From positions 81,287 through 145,286 of the forward strand of contig CALWRH010000004.1 of NCBI GenBank assembly GCA_944383895.1: a stretch of DNA of 64,000 nucleotides, given 5' to 3'. The notes under the pieces were generated by a model. The model was not told the DNA's origin. It saw nothing but the letters and a program-made list of their open reading frames with translations, and did no database searches. Of this stretch, positions 1-11,800 are shown one piece after another. The position numbers were made by a program, and so were the translations under genes. The DNA comes from an uncultured Christensenellaceae bacterium (GTDB taxonomy: Bacteria > Bacillota > Clostridia > Christensenellales > UBA3700). Positions within the stretch are counted from its first letter, which is position 1. Each line of letters opens with the position of its first letter.

Positions 1-1
1 C

Positions 2-3000
2 AGAGAGCTTGCTCTCGCGGGCGGCGACGGCGGCACGATAGCTCTGACTATTGCGCGCAACAGACTGCAGCTTTCCGCTACGGTCAGCGCAATAGGCGCG
101 CTGCTTTCCAACTTCCTCACGGGTGACAGCGCGGCAACCGTCAGCGATATACTCGCAGGACTCGGAGATATGGAAGTGGCGGTAAATCTCGACAGAGACG
201 ACACGTCGGGCAGCGGCGTTTACAAACTTTCGCTTTCTGCTCAAGGCAGCGTAATGAATACCGCCGACGGTCAGCCGTCCGATCTGTCGCTTGCGATAAG
301 CGCGAGCACAGCGGATATGAAGATAGGCGACGAAACGCTTTACGATACCTACGGGGCATACGTCGGCGGAATAATAGACGGCTACGACAAGACGTATTCG
401 GATATACTAAGAGGCATTGCGGATAACCTGTTCAAAGGTTCTATGTTCATTGACGTAGACGTTGACTTCAACGAAGGCAAGTATTATCTCAATGGCCTTA
501 TAAACAACATACTTTCCGCGCTCACGGATAAAGAGGGTATAGAAGTTCCGATATCCGTGCAGACGGGAGATTTCACTAAACAGTTGCAGCTTGCTTTGCA
601 ATGGAACCTCAATCCCGATACAAAGCAGCTCAAGCTCATGTTCGAGGTGAGAAACGGCGCGGACGTCCTGATCGGCGCGTACATGTATGACGGAGAACTC
701 GTCGTCGATCTCACGGGAGTAGGACTTATAAGTCTGAAGGTTACCAACGTCGCGGTCATACAGCAGCTTACCGAAACGCTTACGTCTGCTATCGACAGCC
801 TGCAAGGACTCGATCTCAACGAGTTGCTCGGCGGTTTGTTCGGCGATTCGTCTGCAACGACCATGAGCGGCAGAGAAAGCGGTACAGCGGCGGGCGAAGG
901 TTCCGACGATCAGACTCAGAGCGGCGACAACGCATGGATAGCTCAGCTGCTCGGGGTCGTCATGCTTGAAAACACCAATATCAAACTTGCGCTTTCAACG
1001 CAATTGCTCGAAGATATAATATTCGCGCTTGCGGGAGCGGAAATAGATCTAAGCAGCGATCTGTTCGATCTCAGCGCAAATCTCGGTATACTTTCGGGCA
1101 AAGTTTCGTTTGACGCGACTCTGTTCGGAGAAAAAGAAAACGCGCTTATCGGCATGAGCATAGACGCTGCGCTCAGCAACGACACTATCGTATCCAACGA
1201 ATATATACAGGCGATATTCCTGCACGATCATTACGAGCTCGACGCGACGGATACGTCTACGATCATTAAGGACGTGCTTGACAATATAGCTGACGTTGAG
1301 TTCGGACTCGACCTTTCGGTCTCGTTTAAGAAAGGCACGTACAATGTGGCGGAGCTTCTCGCGGACTTCGGAGTAAAAGAACTTGCGGGAACTCAGCTTG
1401 CCTGGACGTTTACCGAAGATACAGACATAGCTCTCACCCTGAAAGTCAGCCTCAAAACCTATGCGGACGACAATGCGGGAGGAGAGAACGGCATGGCGTC
1501 CATCGAGTTGGTTGCCAAGAACGATTTCAATCTCGGAGCGAGCAACTTCCTCAAGGCGGGCAGCGTAGTTCTCGGACTGTACGCATACGAGGACGTGCTT
1601 TATATCGATGCAAGCGGAATCAAACTGCTCGGCATAACTTTCCCCGTATTCAGATCCGAATTCGATCTGCTCGGAGTGGTAGTCGAAAAACTCAAGGCGC
1701 TCGGCAATTCTTCAGAAGAAGAGAGCGTACCCATAGCGGTCGTTACGAGCGAAACGGGCGAAACTTCGGTCATGACTCCCGTCAGCGACGAAAACGGCGA
1801 GATATCTGTCGGCATTACTGAGGACGAAATAGCCGTAACGGCTACGCTCGGCGCGATAGTAGCAGTGCTTGCGGACTTCGGCGTGGATCTCGGTATCGAT
1901 CTGAGCGCGTTCGATCTGTCTGCGGCGATAAGGATCAAAGACGGTCTGTCTGTCGAAGTCGGAGGAGTATTGCTGCCGACTACGGACGGTACCGAAAATC
2001 CGTTTGAAATGAAACTAAGCGTTCCTTCGGACGCTCTGAAGTTCGGCATTGACGTAAACGAGCTTGAAAGTTATCTGAGAAGCAAAGCAGATGCGTATAA
2101 GGATTATAACGACGATCTGATAGAAACTCTGAAACAGACGCTCGGTAACAATTCCATAAAGGCGAATCTGACTGTGGACGCTGAGGCAAGTCAGGTAGAT
2201 CTCAACAGTCTTATATCGGGACTTCTCAAGACTCTCGGCGTAGATCTCACGATACCGCTCGAGATAAGTTTCGACGAGCTGTATTACGATCTCGAGATTT
2301 TGTTCAATTGGAATATGGAAACGCGTGAGCTCATGCTCGAAGTGAACATGAACAATACCGCCAATCAAAAGACGATAATGGGCATTTACGGCAATTGGGA
2401 AAGTCTTTACATCGCGCTCGGCGGCGTTGGACTCGTAGACCTTCAGGTCAAAGGCTCGCCGCTCGTGCCCGCATTGTTCAATAAACTCGACGAAGTTCTC
2501 GCGGGCATAGATCCGATCGTTTTGTCAGACATACTCTCGCAGCTTTTCTACGGTAAGGATATAGCTGAAGAGGCTGCCAACATCCCCGTAAATGACGGAG
2601 AAGCGTCTGCGGACGCGGATGCGGATGAACTCGCAACGGGCAGTTCGGACATAATCAAATACTTGTTGTCGGCGATAAAGATCACTGACGGTGAAGTTGT
2701 TGCAGACATAACCAGCGATATAATGTCGCAGATATTGCGCGCGGTAGGTTTCGATATAGACTTCGTTCTCGAGGCAGGAGTCAGCGTAGATCTTGCGGGA
2801 GAACTTATAGAAGGCTATATCAATCTCGGCTCTGACGCAAAGATAGGTCTGACACTCGGATTCAACGGCAAAGCCGAAAACTTCATTCCGTCCGATACAA
2901 GCAAGTTTATCGTGCTCGACACGACAGAAGAAGTCGACGGCGGTAAAGTCGTCAAAGAATTCCTCGACGGCTACGACTTCACGTTTGCGCTCGATCTCAA

Positions 3001-5854
3001 GACTAATACAGTCGGTACGGTAGTCGACAGCGGAGAGGCTGACAATCAGTACACCAGAGTAGAGATCAAGAAACTCGAGGGAGCGCAGGTCCTTTCCAAC
3101 AACGGCTCGACTGCGGGAGGTCCGGGAAAGAAGGGTATTCTCGTATCCGTATACGATATCAGCGAGGCGGAATATTATACGCACGGCAGCGGCACCAAGA
3201 CGGCGATACTTTATATGTATCTCGATTACGAAAACGCAACGGCAACGCTTTATCTCGGACAGGGATATTTCAAGATCGTTGCGTTGGGAGGACTCGTTAC
3301 TCTCGACCTTGTAGGCAACAACATATTGAAGAGCGCAAATCTCAATCTCGATATTCTCGGTATGCTTGCTCCTACGGTTGAAAACCTTATCAAGCAGGTC
3401 AACGATGCGGCGAACAATCTCGGACAGGAAGAAACTCCTTCTGTGCCGGAAGAAACTCCTTCTCAGGGAGAAGGCGAGACAACGACTGAAACAGAGCCTA
3501 CGGGATTTGCCAAGGTCATAGCTGATCTCGATATAGAGGCGTTGCTCAGACCGGGCATAAAAGTAAGTCTGCTTTCTACGGGAGTAGGCAACATCAACGT
3601 TCAGTTCGATGCTTACGAACTCAACAAGCTCATTGACGGCATAATGGGCTGCGTATTCGGAGTGAATACTCAGATAGATCTCACGTCATTGAGTCTCGGA
3701 GATGGAATGTCGTTCTCCAGGAATTATCTTGCGTACATGTGGTGGGACCGTATCGCGATGTCCAACATTGCAAGCAGTGCGGCAAGCGGAGGCACACCGT
3801 ACAGCGTCTGGGACAGCATTATCAAACAGCTCGATCCGCTCATCACAGACCTTCTCAAAAATACTTCATACGGCAACTACGTCGGAATGGCAGATCTCGA
3901 AGGTACGTCGCAGGTGTTCCATAAGACGGTCAAGAGGCTGTTGCCGCTTGCAGTATGGAACGAGGCTGAAGTCAACGTCAACTTTATAGAAGGTACGCTC
4001 GTGAATATCTCATTCAGAGGTGTTGACACCGGCGAAGAGATAAAGAAATACAAGCTGGACGAAAACGGACAGTGGCAGCAGACGAACGAATTGCTGCAAC
4101 ATAAAGTAGCGTCTTTGTACAAGATGGCAAACAGCTCGTGGGATTCTCAGTCGGGCGGATATGCGTATACTTACAATTACGGTACCATAACGGGCATTTC
4201 GGGCACGTCCGCGTCTTATGACAGTATGAATTACGGCGGCGGCGGCATTATGTATCGCAGCGGTTACAGATATAATGCAGACAACGGACAATATCAGACA
4301 AACAACTATCAGTTCCACAACGAGATACAGATATACAATATGTCCTCGTCGGTCGGAGATCCGTCCTACACGCTTAACGGAACGGAAGGCGTAGTAGATT
4401 GGGGCAATCTGTCTGCGAACATGACGTTCAACCCGTATATGTATTCGTCGAGCAACGGATATCAGGCGGCAGTGGACGAGTACTGGACGAGGTATTTCAG
4501 CAATTACGGAACGGCGGTATATCAGAAAGCAACGGCTGTAAAACGCGGCACGATAGCATTGACTTACAACGGCAACGCGTTTACCAAAGATATACTCAAA
4601 ACGATAATGAACACTGCAGGAACTCATACGATCACCGCTACCGCTGCTTTCAGCGACGGAACGACTGCGAGCACGCATCTCACGCTCAAGGTCAAAGACG
4701 TGAAAGCCGGCGGTCAGGACAGCGTGCGCACTGTCGATACGGTAAATCTGCACGTCTACGAGTCGCTGCCCGATTACTTTACGGTCACGACTTATTCGGG
4801 AGAGAAAGTCAGATATTACACTGACGGATCAACGGTAAGACTGACGGGAGATTACAAGGCGACAAGTCCGTCGGGAGGCACGAAGACCGCATATCTTACG
4901 TTTGCTAACGGATCGAGTTATCCGGTAACGATAAACTATTACGACAGCACGATAAACGATCAGACGATAGACCTGTCGTGGTACGATCTCGACTTTACGG
5001 GTGCGGATACTGAGGCAGGCAAAGACGCCGTCGTGCAGGCACTGCTTGAAAGATTCAATCTGTATTATGCAGACGGAACCTTTATCCCTGAGGTGCTTTC
5101 GGACGGAGCGGTCTGGGATACTTCTGCTCTCTATGAACTCGTAACGAGAAATAAAGGCGATCTGTCCGCGGCGGAAGTGAAAGTGACGGTAACGTTCAAT
5201 AAGCGCATTTCTTCTGACGGAGTTACGCTCGAGGACGTAGAAAACGCGCTTGTGCAGAAAGTAACGCTTACGCTGAAAATGGCTGACAAGCGCAAACTGT
5301 CCGTAGTCTATACGGGAGCTACCGAAGGCAACTATCTGACAGTCGATCCGTACAAGTATTATCTGTATAAAGTTACGGGCGACGAGAGTTACAACCCGAT
5401 ACCGTCAACGGTAACGGCGACCTACGTCGACGGAACCAAAGAAACGATAAGCGTTATTACAGAGTTCGGCGACGACGCGGATTGGAGCTATATGACTAAC
5501 AGTACAGTCAAAGCGACGCTTAAAACAGACCCTGCCGCTTATGAAGGCAAAGGCTATTTTGACGAAAACATGCAGATAAGCATAAATATCAGCAGAAACG
5601 TTATCGCGGCGGTTTACTTTGACGAGGCAAAGACTCAGAACTATATAGTCAGAGGACAGAGTTACAAGACTGCTACGGTGGTATTCACCAACGGACTCGA
5701 ACTCGTTATGCCCGTAGCTGTTGTGGAAAACGGAAATACGGCTGACGTATATATAGGTTTTGATGTGGAAATGTACAACGAATACGGCAAGATAGCCGCG
5801 TTCAGCGAAATAAACGGCACGTTGTTGCAGGCGTTTACCGTAGAAATCAGATAA
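2..5854 (+). CDS. Giant repetitive extracellular protein, 5' end outside window
   Basis: The reading frame is open from the first bases, so the N-terminus lies outside the window; about 1,950 codons are visible. The protein is acidic, almost free of Cys, and made of recurring beta-rich blocks. A pattern like 'LYIDLSGIGLxxLxV' followed by an amphipathic helix returns every few hundred residues (for example 'LVVDLTGVGLISLKV', 'LYIALGGVGLVDLQV'). Low-complexity linkers rich in Glu, Thr and Ser separate the blocks. The last roughly 450 residues are Tyr/Ser/Thr-rich and Ig-like. No transmembrane segment or LPXTG motif is visible at the C-terminus. The stop lies 19 nt before the next giant gene, so the two form an operon and probably act together on the cell surface. 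No known family is recognised with confidence. Confidence 0.75.
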   Translation, partial: RELALAGGDGGTIALTIARNRLQLSATVSAIGALLSNFLTGDSAATVSDILAGLGDMEVAVNLDRDDTSGSGVYKLSLSAQGSVMNTADGQPSDLSLAISASTADMKIGDETLYDTYGAYVGGIIDGYDKTYSDILRGIADNLFKGSMFIDVDVDFNEGKYYLNGLINNILSALTDKEGIEVPISVQTGDFTKQLQLALQWNLNPDTKQLKLMFEVRNGADVLIGAYMYDGELVVDLTGVGLISLKVTNVAVIQQLTETLTSAIDSLQGLDLNELLGGLFGDSSATTMSGRESGTAAGEGSDDQTQSGDNAWIAQLLGVVMLENTNIKLALSTQLLEDIIFALAGAEIDLSSDLFDLSANLGILSGKVSFDATLFGEKENALIGMSIDAALSNDTIVSNEYIQAIFLHDHYELDATDTSTIIKDVLDNIADVEFGLDLSVSFKKGTYNVAELLADFGVKELAGTQLAWTFTEDTDIALTLKVSLKTYADDNAGGENGMASIELVAKNDFNLGASNFLKAGSVVLGLYAYEDVLYIDASGIKLLGITFPVFRSEFDLLGVVVEKLKALGNSSEEESVPIAVVTSETGETSVMTPVSDENGEISVGITEDEIAVTATLGAIVAVLADFGVDLGIDLSAFDLSAAIRIKDGLSVEVGGVLLPTTDGTENPFEMKLSVPSDALKFGIDVNELESYLRSKADAYKDYNDDLIETLKQTLGNNSIKANLTVDAEASQVDLNSLISGLLKTLGVDLTIPLEISFDELYYDLEILFNWNMETRELMLEVNMNNTANQKTIMGIYGNWESLYIALGGVGLVDLQVKGSPLVPALFNKLDEVLAGIDPIVLSDILSQLFYGKDIAEEAANIPVNDGEASADADADELATGSSDIIKYLLSAIKITDGEVVADITSDIMSQILRAVGFDIDFVLEAGVSVDLAGELIEGYINLGSDAKIGLTLGFNGKAENFIPSDTSKFIVLDTTEEVDGGKVVKEFLDGYDFTFALDLKTNTVGTVVDSGEADNQYTRVEIKKLEGAQVLSNNGSTAGGPGKKGILVSVYDISEAEYYTHGSGTKTAILYMYLDYENATATLYLGQGYFKIVALGGLVTLDLVGNNILKSANLNLDILGMLAPTVENLIKQVNDAANNLGQEETPSVPEETPSQGEGETTTETEPTGFAKVIADLDIEALLRPGIKVSLLSTGVGNINVQFDAYELNKLIDGIMGCVFGVNTQIDLTSLSLGDGMSFSRNYLAYMWWDRIAMSNIASSAASGGTPYSVWDSIIKQLDPLITDLLKNTSYGNYVGMADLEGTSQVFHKTVKRLLPLAVWNEAEVNVNFIEGTLVNISFRGVDTGEEIKKYKLDENGQWQQTNELLQHKVASLYKMANSSWDSQSGGYAYTYNYGTITGISGTSASYDSMNYGGGGIMYRSGYRYNADNGQYQTNNYQFHNEIQIYNMSSSVGDPSYTLNGTEGVVDWGNLSANMTFNPYMYSSSNGYQAAVDEYWTRYFSNYGTAVYQKATAVKRGTIALTYNGNAFTKDILKTIMNTAGTHTITATAAFSDGTTASTHLTLKVKDVKAGGQDSVRTVDTVNLHVYESLPDYFTVTTYSGEKVRYYTDGSTVRLTGDYKATSPSGGTKTAYLTFANGSSYPVTINYYDSTINDQTIDLSWYDLDFTGADTEAGKDAVVQALLERFNLYYADGTFIPEVLSDGAVWDTSALYELVTRNKGDLSAAEVKVTVTFNKRISSDGVTLEDVENALVQKVTLTLKMADKRKLSVVYTGATEGNYLTVDPYKYYLYKVTGDESYNPIPSTVTATYVDGTKETISVITEFGDDADWSYMTNSTVKATLKTDPAAYEGKGYFDENMQISINISRNVIAAVYFDEAKTQNYIVRGQSYKTATVVFTNGLELVMPVAVVENGNTADVYIGFDVEMYNEYGKIAAFSEINGTLLQAFTVEIR

Positions 5855-5873
5855 AGAGGCAGGAGAGAAGTTT

Positions 5874-8800
5874 ATGAGTAATACTAAAAAAAGATTGCTT
5901 TATACGGCTGTCATCGCAGTGGCGGTGCTGCTGGCTTTTGTAACGGTTGCGTTTTTAACGTTGCCGGACGGAGCACCTATCGTCGGCGAAAGCGGTTCGG
6001 GGCAGACTCCGCTGAGCAGCGTGACGGTAACACCGTCAAACGACAGCGGATATAACGAGCTTGACGTTGTTTCGAGTATCGGCGGTCCGGGAACGGTCGG
6101 TTCGATCATAACGAGCAATACAGAAGGCGTTCCGAGTACGGCATCACCGATCACGAACTCTTCGCAACTCGATGCCGCGCTAAAGACCAACGGGACGTAT
6201 TATCTGACGAACGATATCGATTATACCGCGTCTAAGTCAAGTTCATCGGCTGCTGCGGGAGGTTCTTTCAGCGGCATACTTTACGGCAACGGACATACGG
6301 TAACCGTTAGCGTAAATACAGGTAATTATACGAGCTCTGACAGCAAGAATTACGGATTTCTCGTAAAAACGCTTTCGGGAGGTACAATAAGAGATCTAAA
6401 TCTCGTCATTGCTGCAAACGGCAGCGTTTCCTTCGGTAAAGCTGTTGGCAACAGAAACATATATACTATGAACATCTCAGAAGGTGAGTCTGTCGACCAG
6501 TACATTATGCAGATCGGCGGCATTGCGGGCGAGATGACGGACGGTCTTATACATAACTGTACCGTTAAATATACGGGCAATATGAGATTGATCATAGACG
6601 GAACTCAGGATACGAATTCAAGTACAAACACTTACGGCGGAAATAACGTTGCACGCATATTCGGCGGTTTTGTCGGAAGTATGAGCGGAGGCGTGATTTC
6701 GTATGCAACGCTCAATCTTGAAGGTCAGGTTTACAACGCGGGCATGCAGTCCAACAACGGAAAAAACCACATGTTCGTTCTCACGGGCGGTATCGCAGGC
6801 GTGGTAGAAGGCAGCGTGGCGATGAGAAAGATAACCGTTGCGGGCAGCGGTTTCCTTGTAGGACAGGTGCATACTTACGATACAAAGGGTTGGTTTACTA
6901 CCGCTGAGTCCAGTACCGACGCATTTACGGGAGCTGTTATAGGCTATGTTACGGGTTACGGCGTGCCAAATATAAACGGCGTATATCTCAATCTCACTTA
7001 TTCGTCGTCGAGCGGTGACAGCGACACGTTCGAAGGCGCAGTGATGAGTAACGGATTTACGGGCTCTATGAAGACTTATTATACGAGAACGGGAGGCGTT
7101 ACAAACAAGGCATATATCAATCAGTACGACAGCAGAGAAAACGATAACGGCGGCAACGTCGCGCAGTCTTCATATACCAGCGAGATGAGAACTTCTTACG
7201 GTATAGGCGCGGTTGAAACTTCCGGCATCAACAACGTTACTTTCAATAACGTTTACGTTTCTTCGACGATGGATAACGTCATCAAAAACCATCACCCGTA
7301 TGCGATGAACGAAATCAATTACGGTCAGAGCGTAAGCGAAAACTATTTCCTTACGAGATGGAACTGGACATACACGGTAATAGATTCTACCACTTTGAGT
7401 TCGAACGCGGTATTTGCTCCTACTACTGGAATGGAGGGTGTTTATACATACTCTTCGTCTACCGTGAACGATTCGAACGAACAGAGAGGTCTTTATTTCA
7501 AACTTTCCAATCAGGGAACGAACAATTTTGTATACAAGATCACTCAGGGTACGCCCAATGTTAACGACGTATACGAAATTTACACCAAGACTTACGATAA
7601 GTCAGGCACTCTTTATGTACCCGTTATGTATCCGGGATACAAATCAAACGTAGAGCACAGCGTTAAGCGCGAAGGTATGAATTATACCAACGCGAATACG
7701 GGAAATAACGACGTGTCGATATATGCAAACGACGTTTCGGCGTCTACGGGTTCTTACCTTTATATGGACTTCGATATGTCCAGGACGTACAACGGTACCG
7801 ACAGATATGCAGACGGCTATCAGGGCAGCGGAAACAGCTATACCTATACATATAACGGCGACAGATTGTACGTCCCCGCCTTTGCAGGTTACAAGACGTC
7901 TTACGGTGCCGGCGAGAAGGTAAGCTTTACCGAGGACGAGGTCAATGCTCTTCTCGGAAGTTCGACCAATTTCTCGTTGTCATCCTCTTCCACGATAGTC
8001 AATTCTGGTAATACGGATTACAGTCATTATAATTATCTGCATTGGGACGGCGCAGGCAACGTCGGAACGTATTCGATGACTTACAACAAACCGAATAACG
8101 ACGCTAAATTTATCACCAAGGACGGCAAGAATTATTATTGCGCGTTTATGGACAGCTATCCCGCAAAGACGATAAACGTCGTTCCTTGCGAGCTCGAGCT
8201 TGATTGGAATACAGGGAATTTCGTGTATGACGGTACGGGTAAAGACGTAATGACGTCGTTCAGAGAACTTCCTTCCGGCAACGGACTCGGCAACAACGAT
8301 TCTGCTCAGCTCGGCATTGCTGTCACTTACTCGGCTGACAATCCGGCTCTTCTCGTACAGAACAAGCCCTATCATGCGGGCGACTATAAGGCTACCGCGA
8401 CTCTGACTTACGGCGGAACGACCGAAAGCGCGAAGACGGGCAACTTTACGCTTGCAGTGTCGGAACAGGCGTTTACCGTGGGCAAGGTGCAGATGACCGT
8501 CACGCCCGAAGATACGGTATCTTATTACGGCGACGATCACTCTTCGTTGCTTGCGGGTGCAAAAGTCGCTGTCAGCGGCAATTGGGTAGGAGATGACGAA
8601 ACGTGGTTCGTCTTCACGGCAAAGGCCGTAGACGATACGATAAACTTCACGACGACAAAGGGCGAATATCCTACTACGGTAGAGGCGTCATTGGCAGAAG
8701 GAGCTACGCCTGAACTTCTCGGCGACTACAACTTCGTCGTGACCAACGGAAAGCTCGTCATAAACGAAAGACCGATCAACGGTACTCTCACGATAAACGG

Positions 8801-11800
8801 AGGCGTATACAACGGCTCCGAGTACGTCGCTACGCTCAGCCTCGACGAGGGAGTACAGGTGAGTACGGACAGAGTATACACGCTCGACTATATGCTTGAC
8901 GGACAGCCTGTTTCAATAGTAAGAAACGCAGGCGAATACGTTATCAGAATAACCCCCGAGAGCGGCAAATACGCTATCGGCACGATAATCATAAAAGATA
9001 AGGACGAGCTTTACGAGTACGGTACTACAAAGCTTGTAGTAGAACAGAGAAGCGTAGACGTGACTCTGTCTTTTGACAACGGATACGTTTACGACGGCGC
9101 AGATAAAGTAACGGGCGTTGCAATTCAGGGACAGGAAGGAAACGCAGGCGTTCTCAAGGGCGAAAACGCAGAGCTCGTTATGTATTACAACGGAGTCGAA
9201 CATGCCGTGATGCCTGCGGATTACACCGCTACGGCTGTATTCGGCAACAAAAACTATAAGGCAGGAGCGATAAACGGCGGCACGTTTACCGTAGAAAGAG
9301 CAGATCTTGCCGATATCCGCATAGATTCTCTCTCGGCAGACTACGACGGCACAGAAAAGAATATCGGATATACTCTTGTCGGAGTTGCAGGAGAGGAGGA
9401 TATAGCAAGCCTTGCAGGCGCGGTGACCGTAACTTACAATAAATCGACTTCTGCACCTGTAAACGCCGGAGTATACGAAGTGGAGATATCCGTTGCGGAA
9501 GGCAGCGCGTATAACGCAAAGAGCGTCAGCGCGACGTTTACCGTCAACAAAGCTCAGATCGTCTTCGATCCCGTCAGACAGACAGTTTATACGGGCAGAA
9601 ACATCGAACCCGAATATTCTATAACCGCTCCCGGTATGGACGACGCGTCTTCGCTCAAGAGTTTAGTGAACGTCAGCCACACCGTGATATTCAACGCGAG
9701 CACATACGACGTCACGCTCGATTTTGCGGGAACGGTAAACTACGAGGCAAAACAGGAAAAATATCAGCTCGAGGTTACACGCGCAGACCTTGCGGTAACT
9801 CTTGAAGACGGTCAGGTAACGACCTATAACGGCAGTGCACAGATGCCCGACTACGAAATAGCGGCATTGTTTGCAGGCGACGAATACGGCGATGTAACTA
9901 TTACCGTATCCGGAGATAAAGTCAGCGGAGATCAGGCAGTCAATGCTGGCAGCTATACGTTTACGCTCGATATAGCGCAAAGCGTCAATTACAACGCTTT
10001 CAGCAAGACCGTAAACTTCACGATAGACAAATACGCTCTGGAGTTCATAGGAGCGACAGAACAGTTCGTTACCGTCATCAGCGACGACGGAGTGACCGAA
10101 GTAACCGAGATCAACCGTTATATCCCGTCCATGGACGTTGCGCTCATCGACGATACGGGAGTTTATAACAACGATAGCCTCAGATACGTCACAAGGGTAA
10201 ACGGCGAAGAGGCAAGCGATCTTGTCTTCAGCGGCGGCAAGGCGGTATTTACGGCAGAGATCACCGTCGAAGGACTCGATACCGAAAACTATACCTTCGC
10301 AGGTGCGACGATCACGGTCAACGTGCTTGACGCGAGCATCACTATCACCGTCAACGGTGAAGAAACGACGATCACGTCTATCACGTTCGGCGACGAGCTT
10401 ACCGTATCCGCAAAGGGCAGTTACGGCGATTCTCAGCAGGAAGACGTGCAGGAAGTGACCTGGTACGCTAAGGGCGAGAGCGGAGATTACGACGTTACGC
10501 TCGAAGGCGCGCCGACAGACGCGGGCGATTATATGGCAATGTTCAGATATACGTTCGGAGCCGACAGCAATTTCGTGACCAGAGCCCTCTATCTTACAGT
10601 GTCGCCCAAGGCGGTAACGGTAACTCTCGACGGTTCTAAGGTGAATATTACTTACGGCGACGACGTTACCGAAGAGTCTTTCGCTGCTGCGACTTATACA
10701 ACAAACACGGGAGATCTCTCTCTCACACTCGCATATTCGAGCACTGCAGAAAAGTATTCGTCCGTAGGCAATTATACGCTTAACGGTGAGGTAACGGCTG
10801 TGGCGGACGGCAATATTTCAAACTATGACTTTACCGTCGTGCCCGGTTCCGTAAAAGTAGTGAAGAGAACCGTTTACGTCAAGGCAAACGACGTTTCCGC
10901 TATCTACGGCGACGAAGTGATACTCAGCGGATTCGACGTTTACAACGACGCAGAAGGAGCCGCGCTCTGGACCGATTATGCGGGAGCAACTCCGCTTAAG
11001 GTCACGCTCGAAGTGAAAGACGGCATACTTCTTGTCGGAGAATACGACATAACCGTATCTTCCGTTGACGGCGAAAATGCAAATTACAACGTTCTCGCTA
11101 CTACCGAAAGCGGAAAACTTACAATAGAAAAACGCAGCATAGTGATCACTGTAAACGATATCAGCGTTGTTTACGGAACGCAGCAGTTGCCTTCTATTTC
11201 GGGAAGTATCACCAGAGGAACTCTCGTCAACGGCGATAAGCTCAGCGAGATAACGGGAGAGTGGACGGGTTCCGATGCACTCGACTCGCTCGACGTAAAC
11301 GCATATACGCTGACGGATTTCGTAACGCTTTCGGCAAAGCTTATGTCCGATCAGGACGGGGTAAATTACGATATCTCTTTCGAAACCTCTGCGGTATTGA
11401 ACGTAACTCCCAAGAAAGTTACCGTCACCTTTACCGGCTGGCAGTCCGAAGGTACGGTTGCCGCTGGAGAAACGACGGTTTACAACGCTAAAGCGTGGAC
11501 TCCGTCAGGTACTGTCGACGGAGTTATAAACGGAGACGACGTTTTCGTGGTAAGCAATGACGGAAGCGAAATAAAGAACGCGGGCATTTACGCAAGACAG
11601 CTTTCTCTTGACGGCGCAAACGCAGGCAATTACGTTGCGGACGCATGCACCGCAAATCTCGAGATACTTCCTTACAAGACGGAGATCTCGGTAGACCAGG
11701 CAGATTACGTTTATACTTACGGCGACGAAAAGACGGCGATCAACCCGACGCTGCGCATGCTCGAAGGCGATTCCGAAGAGGGCAGTTTCGTACAGAAAAA

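Noticed and set aside
2525..3184. 219-codon antisense frame in the first giant gene
   Set aside because: Same reason: shadow of biased codon usage on the coding strand.
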